Positions 6,610 to 10,219 of a stretch of 10,219 bases of DNA are shown one piece after another (within the stretch, counting starts at the first letter, position 1; each line of letters starts with the position of its first letter). Below the pieces are notes generated by a model. The model saw only the letters and a list, made by a program, of their open reading frames with translations, made no database searches and was not told the origin of the DNA. This stretch comes from Thermoplasmata archaeon (GTDB lineage Archaea > Thermoplasmatota > Thermoplasmata > Thermoplasmatales > Thermoplasmataceae). The stretch covers positions 1-10,219 of the forward strand of contig JAJZZW010000060.1 in NCBI GenBank assembly GCA_021797385.1. Reading direction: 5' to 3'. The position numbers were made by a program, and so were the translations under genes.

Positions 6610-7617
6610 GTGTACAATAGCTACGATAAAATAATGGAGGTCAATCATATAAATGCCGGATATGAAAGTGAAAATGGTTATATTTCTGTATTGAAAGATG
6701 TCAGCCTCACTGTAAATAGGGACATAATACTGGGGATTGCAGGGGAATCAGGTTCCGGTAAAAGCACACTGGCGGCTGTATTGTACAATTCCTTCAGATA
6801 TCCAGGGACAATACGTTCAGGTGAAGTAATATTCGATGGGAAAAACCTGTTAAAAATGAAACCCAATGAGCTGAGAAAATTAAGAGGTACTGAAATATCT
6901 TTTATTCCACAGGCGGCAATGAATGCACTGAATCCGGTAAAAAAGATAAGGTTGCAGTTTTACGATATGATGATAGCCCACAACATTAAGGAAAATGATT
7001 TTGATAGTAAAATTTCATCCTCACTGGAACTTGTAAGATTACAGGAAAATGTGCTGGACAATTTTCCACATGAGTTATCCGGTGGAATGCGGCAGAGGGT
7101 TGTTATAGCCATGTCACTTTTGCTTTCTCCAAAATTCATTATACTGGATGAACCTACCACCGGACTGGACGTCATGGTGGAACATGATATATTACTGGAT
7201 ATAAAGAAGATTCAGAGAACTCTTGGCCTGACGATAGTTTTTATATCCCATGATCTCCCGATTCTCTTCGGAATTTCAGATGCAATAGTAATGATGTATG
7301 GAGGTGAAATAGTTGAGTCGGGGGACTACGAAGATCTTCTCAGGAATCCCGCCCATCCATATACGTATCAGCTATTGAAAAGCATACCTCTCATAGGAAC
7401 CAAGATCGATAGCAGCATGATTATGAAAGGTATTGCAATAGACTTCAACCACATCCCTCACGGATGTTATTTTCATCCAAGATGTAATTTTGCCGTACCA
7501 AAATGTTCTGATATTCATCCCGAGTTGAAGCAGACAGATGGAAAAACCCATCTTTATAGATGCAACCGCTATCCTGAATGGAGCAGAAATGCTAAACTTG
7601 AGGCAATAGGAACTTAA
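6610..7617 (+). CDS. ABC transporter ATP-binding protein, OppD/DppD type, with C-terminal four-cysteine domain
   Basis: This 335-residue cytoplasmic ATPase is the partner of the preceding subunit. Motifs are Walker A GESGSGKS (45-52), Q-loop Q101 in FIPQAAMNALNP (the D-type form), signature LSGGMRQR (156-163), Walker B FIILDEP (176-182, catalytic E181), TTGLD and switch histidine H214 in SHDL. The C-terminal region (about 245-320) is the oligopeptide/dipeptide transporter domain, with C286, C292, C299 and C318 spaced C-X5-C-X6-C-X18-C. In related DppD-type subunits such cysteines hold a [4Fe-4S] cluster, so one is probable here. The gene starts at GTG 6610, 8 nt after the previous stop, and is the last of the transporter operon. 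By family it is a peptide-class ATPase, but the same class serves sugars in archaea. Confidence 0.93.
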   Translation: MYNSYDKIMEVNHINAGYESENGYISVLKDVSLTVNRDIILGIAGESGSGKSTLAAVLYNSFRYPGTIRSGEVIFDGKNLLKMKPNELRKLRGTEISFIPQAAMNALNPVKKIRLQFYDMMIAHNIKENDFDSKISSSLELVRLQENVLDNFPHELSGGMRQRVVIAMSLLLSPKFIILDEPTTGLDVMVEHDILLDIKKIQRTLGLTIVFISHDLPILFGISDAIVMMYGGEIVESGDYEDLLRNPAHPYTYQLLKSIPLIGTKIDSSMIMKGIAIDFNHIPHGCYFHPRCNFAVPKCSDIHPELKQTDGKTHLYRCNRYPEWSRNAKLEAIGT

Positions 7618-7634
7618 TAATATTATTCATTTTT
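7616..7634 (+). terminator. Possible terminator of the transporter operon
   Basis: A perfect 12-bp palindrome AATAATATTATT (7616-7627), starting inside the stop codon, is followed by a run of five T (7630-7634). Archaeal RNA polymerase stops at T-rich tracts, so termination here is plausible. The palindrome contains only A and T and would make a weak hairpin. Confidence 0.3.
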
Positions 7635-7682
7635 ACGGGCAAATTCCCTGGATTGGTAATATGATATGATTTAAAGCACAAA

Positions 7683-7696
7683 TTATTATATTTATT
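7683..7696 (+). promoter_or_regulatory. TATA box of the TrmB-type regulator gene
   Basis: TTATTATATTTATT is centred about 23 bp before the ATG at 7712, with no Shine-Dalgarno sequence between, so the transcript is probably leaderless. The 94-nt gap 7618-7711 has no AGTATAT copy, unlike the promoters on either side of the cluster. This suggests separate control of the regulator. Confidence 0.55.
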
Positions 7697-7711
7697 AATA
7701 ATATATAAAAC

Positions 7712-8731
7712 ATGGCAGAGGAAATATTTTCAAATCTATCAAGATTTGGATTATCAAATTACGAAATAAAACTTTACAGGGCTTTACTTATATATGGCCC
7801 AAATACTCCTACAGGAGCTGTCAAACTTGCAGGAGTGCCACAACCGCGAGTTTACGATCTTTTCAATTCACTCCAGGAAAAAGGTTTTGTTGATGTAATA
7901 ACTGGAAAGAAACATTTATACAGGGCCGTTCCAGTGGATACAGTAATGCAGAAAGAAATACTGTGGATTGATAATTATGCAAAGGAACTAGATGAATATG
8001 TAGAAAATAATACTGCTATTGTGCCGGTAAAAGATCCATATATATGGTTCGTAAAGGGAAATTCCAATGTCGAGGACCGGATAAAATCCATGGTATATTC
8101 AGCAAAATATGAAATAATCATGGCATTATCATTTAAATCGTATCAGTATATAGCTGGCATTATACAGAGACAGTTAAGAAAAGGAATTACTGTGGGAATT
8201 GTATTATTTAATGACACCCCCGAAAGTGCATTACGTGAAATACCGGGCGGAGTGATCCTTAAGTACATTGATGGTAGACCACTGGAAATAGTCATGGTTG
8301 ATAGGACCTTTGTCCTTTCAAATCTCAAAGGCGGAATTGACAACAGTGATTATGCAATATATCTTGAAGAAGATCAATTATTACATGCTCTCAGTTATTA
8401 TTTTTATTATGAAATATGGAACCCGGCAGAATATCTTAAATATCCAGAAAAAACAGTATATTACACACTCACCAATATCTGGTTTGCCTGTGATATAATA
8501 GATTATTATCTTAAAAACGGGATAGGTCTAAAATGCGAGCTTCATGGGGTAGATAGAAATGGGGAAATAAATATCACAGGAGACATAATTAAAACGGAAA
8601 GAGTGAACGGAAAAAAACAATCGTTTTACATAGATTCGGGAGGTAGATTATATTCAGTAGGCGGTAAATCAGCGATTTATGAGGATATAAAACTTATAAG
8701 TGTAGTTATTACCCGGGAAATATCAAAATAA
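7712..8731 (+). CDS. TrmB-family sugar-sensing transcriptional regulator
   Basis: This 339-residue protein is close in length to TrmB of Thermococcus litoralis (338 residues, from memory). The N-terminal winged helix (about 8-75) begins LSRFGLSNYEIKLYRALL; its probable recognition helix, VPQPRVYDLFNSLQEKGFV (42-60), is followed by a beta wing GKKHLYRAVP (65-74). A helical linker (about 76-100) leads to the phospholipase-D-like effector domain (about 110-240, starting IWFVKGNSNVEDRI). A C-terminal beta-rich domain follows (about 241-339). In TrmB the C-terminal half binds sugars, which weaken or alter DNA binding. The gene sits between the importer operon and the glycosidase gene, so these are its likely targets, and the repeated AGTATAT boxes are candidate sites. 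Whether it represses or activates, and which sugar it binds, cannot be read from sequence. No membrane segment is visible. Confidence 0.88.
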   Translation: MAEEIFSNLSRFGLSNYEIKLYRALLIYGPNTPTGAVKLAGVPQPRVYDLFNSLQEKGFVDVITGKKHLYRAVPVDTVMQKEILWIDNYAKELDEYVENNTAIVPVKDPYIWFVKGNSNVEDRIKSMVYSAKYEIIMALSFKSYQYIAGIIQRQLRKGITVGIVLFNDTPESALREIPGGVILKYIDGRPLEIVMVDRTFVLSNLKGGIDNSDYAIYLEEDQLLHALSYYFYYEIWNPAEYLKYPEKTVYYTLTNIWFACDIIDYYLKNGIGLKCELHGVDRNGEINITGDIIKTERVNGKKQSFYIDSGGRLYSVGGKSAIYEDIKLISVVITREISK

Positions 8732-8738
8732 TGATTGT

Positions 8739-8798
8739 AAGTATATATCAGATTACTTATCTCCATAGTATATCGAAAATTCTTAATAATCAGTATAT
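8739..8798. promoter_or_regulatory. Three AGTATAT copies in the GH1 promoter region, candidate operator cluster
   Basis: AGTATAT begins at 8740, 8767 and 8792, spaced 27 and 25 bp. The fullest copy, AAGTATATATCA (8739-8750), matches AAGTATATACTA at 1999-2010 in 10 of 12 positions. The copy at 8792 is followed by ATTAA and could also be misread as a TATA box. These occupy most of the 79-nt gap between the regulator and GH1 genes and suggest common control with the transporter operon. Confidence 0.4.
8780..8789 (+). promoter_or_regulatory. Weak TATA-like element of the GH1 gene
   Basis: ATTCTTAATA lies 22-31 bp before the ATG at 8811, the right distance for leaderless transcription. It is a poor match to an archaeal TATA box, which would suit a promoter needing an activator. 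The better-looking TATATATTAA (8794-8803) is too close to the start codon to serve that ATG. Confidence 0.3.
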
Positions 8799-8810
8799 AT
8801 TAAACTTATT

Positions 8811-10214
8811 ATGTTTGACAGGAATTTTAAATTTGGATTTTCAGAATGTGGTTTTCAATTTGAAATGGGCATATCGGATGAGGATAAAAATTCTGACTGG
8901 TACTTATGGGCAAACAGCAAAAACAATGCTCTGAATCATTATGTTTCAGGAGATAAGCCCCAGCATGGAGTTGGGTACTGGGATAAATTCAGGGAAGATC
9001 ATGAAAATGCCAAAAATCTCGGCATGAATGCAGGAAGACTTGGCTTGGAATGGTCGAGAATATTTCCACAAACCACAGAGGATATAGAAGCCCATGTAAT
9101 TATAGAGGATGGTACTGTAAAGCATGTTGATATTGATAATGATACGTTGGAAAGTATGGACCGAATCGCAAACCAGAGTGCGATAGCACATTACTCTGAG
9201 ATTTTTTCTGACTTCAAAGAGAGATGTAATTTTCTCATTATAAACTTATATCACTGGACTGTCCCATTATGGCTGCATCATCCCTCAGAATCAACAGGAA
9301 ACGCCATCGGAAACTGTTTTGATAACCGTAAAATAATAGAATTTGCAAAATATGCAGCATTTGCAGCATGGAAATTCGATAAATATGCAGATAGGTGGTG
9401 TACCATGAATGAACCAAATATGGTTTATCAGGGATGCAGTGTTGACCGTTCACTGAAGCAGGTTACAGAAAATAGGGAAAAGTTTGCAACAGGGCATGCC
9501 AGGGCCTATGATGCAATAAAAAGCATAAGTAAGAAGCCAGTGGGTATAATATTTGCCAATGGAGATATAATGCCATTGAGAGAAGAAGATGTGGAAGTGT
9601 CACAGCGTGCAAAATATATTAACAGATACTCATTCTTTGATTCTATCATCAAGGGCAAATCAGAGGGCATTTACTCTGATGGAGTAAAGCATGATAACAG
9701 GGATGACCTGAAAAACAGAGTGGACTGGCTCGGATTAAATTATTATAGTAGGGATGTTGTTCAAAAAGATAATAGTGATTATGGGTTCACAGTTGTCAGG
9801 GGTTACGGGCATTACTGTCCTGATATGGAGAAATCACTGGATGGCAATCCAGTCAGCGATACTGGCTGGGAAATATATCCTGAGGGTATATACAATATAA
9901 TCCGTGATTACTGGGAAAGGTATGGCATACCGATTACTATTACGGAGAATGGGCTTGCCGATGAACAAGACCGTTACAGATCATACTATATATCATCACA
10001 TCTTGATAATGTTGAGAGAGCAATAAATGATGGTTACAAAGTCGAGGGTTATCTTCACTGGGCCCTGACAGATAACTTTGAGTGGGCATCGGGCTTTTCA
10101 AAAAAATTCGGACTTTTTTCAGTAAATATGAATACAAAGGAAAGAACCATGAGGAAAAGCGCATTAACACTGAAAAAAATTATTGAAACAGGTGAAATCA
10201 ACAGTATTGAATAG
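8811..10214 (+). CDS. lacS: Glycoside hydrolase family 1 beta-glycosidase (LacS type)
   Basis: This 467-residue cytoplasmic retaining beta-glycosidase hydrolyses beta-galactosides and beta-glucosides. It aligns along its length with Sulfolobus LacS (489 residues): FKFGFSECGFQFEMG (6-20), VSGDKPQHGVGYW (45-57), EWSRIFP (80-86), NLYHWTVPLWL (145-155), TMNEPN (198-203), GHARAYDAIKS, NYYSRDVV (310-317), ITENGLAD (377-384) and LHWALTDNFEWASGF (415-429). The acid/base E201 and nucleophile E379 are both present. Sugar-binding residues Q16, H148, N200, E424 and W425 are retained; E424 favours unphosphorylated sugars. Between NEPN and HARAYD it is about nine residues shorter than LacS and lacks the GFPPG loop. 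No signal peptide is seen, so its substrate must be imported, presumably by the adjacent ABC system. The ATG at 8811 puts the conserved FKFG at the expected place. Confidence 0.93.
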   Translation: MFDRNFKFGFSECGFQFEMGISDEDKNSDWYLWANSKNNALNHYVSGDKPQHGVGYWDKFREDHENAKNLGMNAGRLGLEWSRIFPQTTEDIEAHVIIEDGTVKHVDIDNDTLESMDRIANQSAIAHYSEIFSDFKERCNFLIINLYHWTVPLWLHHPSESTGNAIGNCFDNRKIIEFAKYAAFAAWKFDKYADRWCTMNEPNMVYQGCSVDRSLKQVTENREKFATGHARAYDAIKSISKKPVGIIFANGDIMPLREEDVEVSQRAKYINRYSFFDSIIKGKSEGIYSDGVKHDNRDDLKNRVDWLGLNYYSRDVVQKDNSDYGFTVVRGYGHYCPDMEKSLDGNPVSDTGWEIYPEGIYNIIRDYWERYGIPITITENGLADEQDRYRSYYISSHLDNVERAINDGYKVEGYLHWALTDNFEWASGFSKKFGLFSVNMNTKERTMRKSALTLKKIIETGEINSIE

Positions 10215-10219
10215 GGAAT

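Noticed and set aside
7637..7649. GGG-N6-CCC near the end of the transporter operon as a terminator hairpin
   Set aside because: A three-base-pair stem is too short to be meaningful; the T-run just upstream is the better candidate.
8794..8803. TATATATTAA as the GH1 TATA box
   Set aside because: It would place the transcription start about 10-15 nt inside the gene, past the ATG at 8811. The conserved FKFG segment six codons after that ATG requires the earlier start.
8731..8934. A 67-codon plus-strand reading frame starting at the regulator stop (TAATGA)
   Set aside because: It covers the GH1 promoter and then runs out of frame through the conserved GH1 N-terminus; its product has no recognisable pattern. 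The GH1 frame is certain, so this is a shadow.
1..10219. CRISPR array, tRNA/rRNA genes, insertion sequences or phage genes
   Set aside because: No regularly spaced repeats, RNA-gene signatures, transposase motifs or terminal inverted repeats were seen. Coding is dense and uniform in composition, without signs of a mobile element.

Overview
The window reads as chromosomal DNA of an acidophilic, low-GC archaeon, most likely Thermoplasmatales (Ferroplasma, Acidiplasma or Cuniculiplasma-like). This is inferred from four things: the lacS-type GH1 glycosidase, a TrmB-family regulator, archaeal TATA boxes placed about 25 bp before start codons (leaderless transcripts), and a substrate-binding protein with a C-terminal membrane anchor and many N-glycosylation sequons. 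Sulfolobales remain possible; the genus cannot be fixed from the window alone.

Layout. (1) At the left edge (1-83, minus strand) is the first 27 codons of a gene that runs out of the window, probably a class I/II aminotransferase. (2) A very AT-rich divergent promoter region (84-289) separates it from a two-gene plus-strand unit: a short-chain dehydrogenase (290-928) overlapping by 4 nt a QueA-like protein (925-1965). The latter is odd in an archaeon, because queuosine is a bacterial/eukaryal tRNA modification. (3) After an 80-nt gap with a strong TATA box come five tightly packed genes (2055-7617) for a complete Opp/Dpp-type ABC importer: binding protein, two permeases and two ATPases. (4) A TrmB-type sugar-sensing regulator follows under its own promoter (7712-8731). 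(5) A lacS-type GH1 beta-glycosidase (8811-10214) ends 5 nt before the window edge.

Inferred working model: the binding protein captures a short oligosaccharide or beta-glycoside at the cell surface, the importer moves it inside, the signal-less GH1 enzyme hydrolyses it in the cytoplasm, and the TrmB protein senses the sugar and controls the locus. Although the importer belongs by family to the 'peptide' group, archaea use this group for sugars (the Sulfolobus and Pyrococcus cellobiose systems), and the neighbours here favour a sugar. A candidate operator element, AGTATAT, occurs twice before the binding-protein gene and three times before the GH1 gene but not in the regulator's own promoter. 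I did not see a radically new system. The best leads are this candidate regulon signal, the archaeal QueA-like protein with its coupled dehydrogenase, and the altered loop in the GH1 enzyme.
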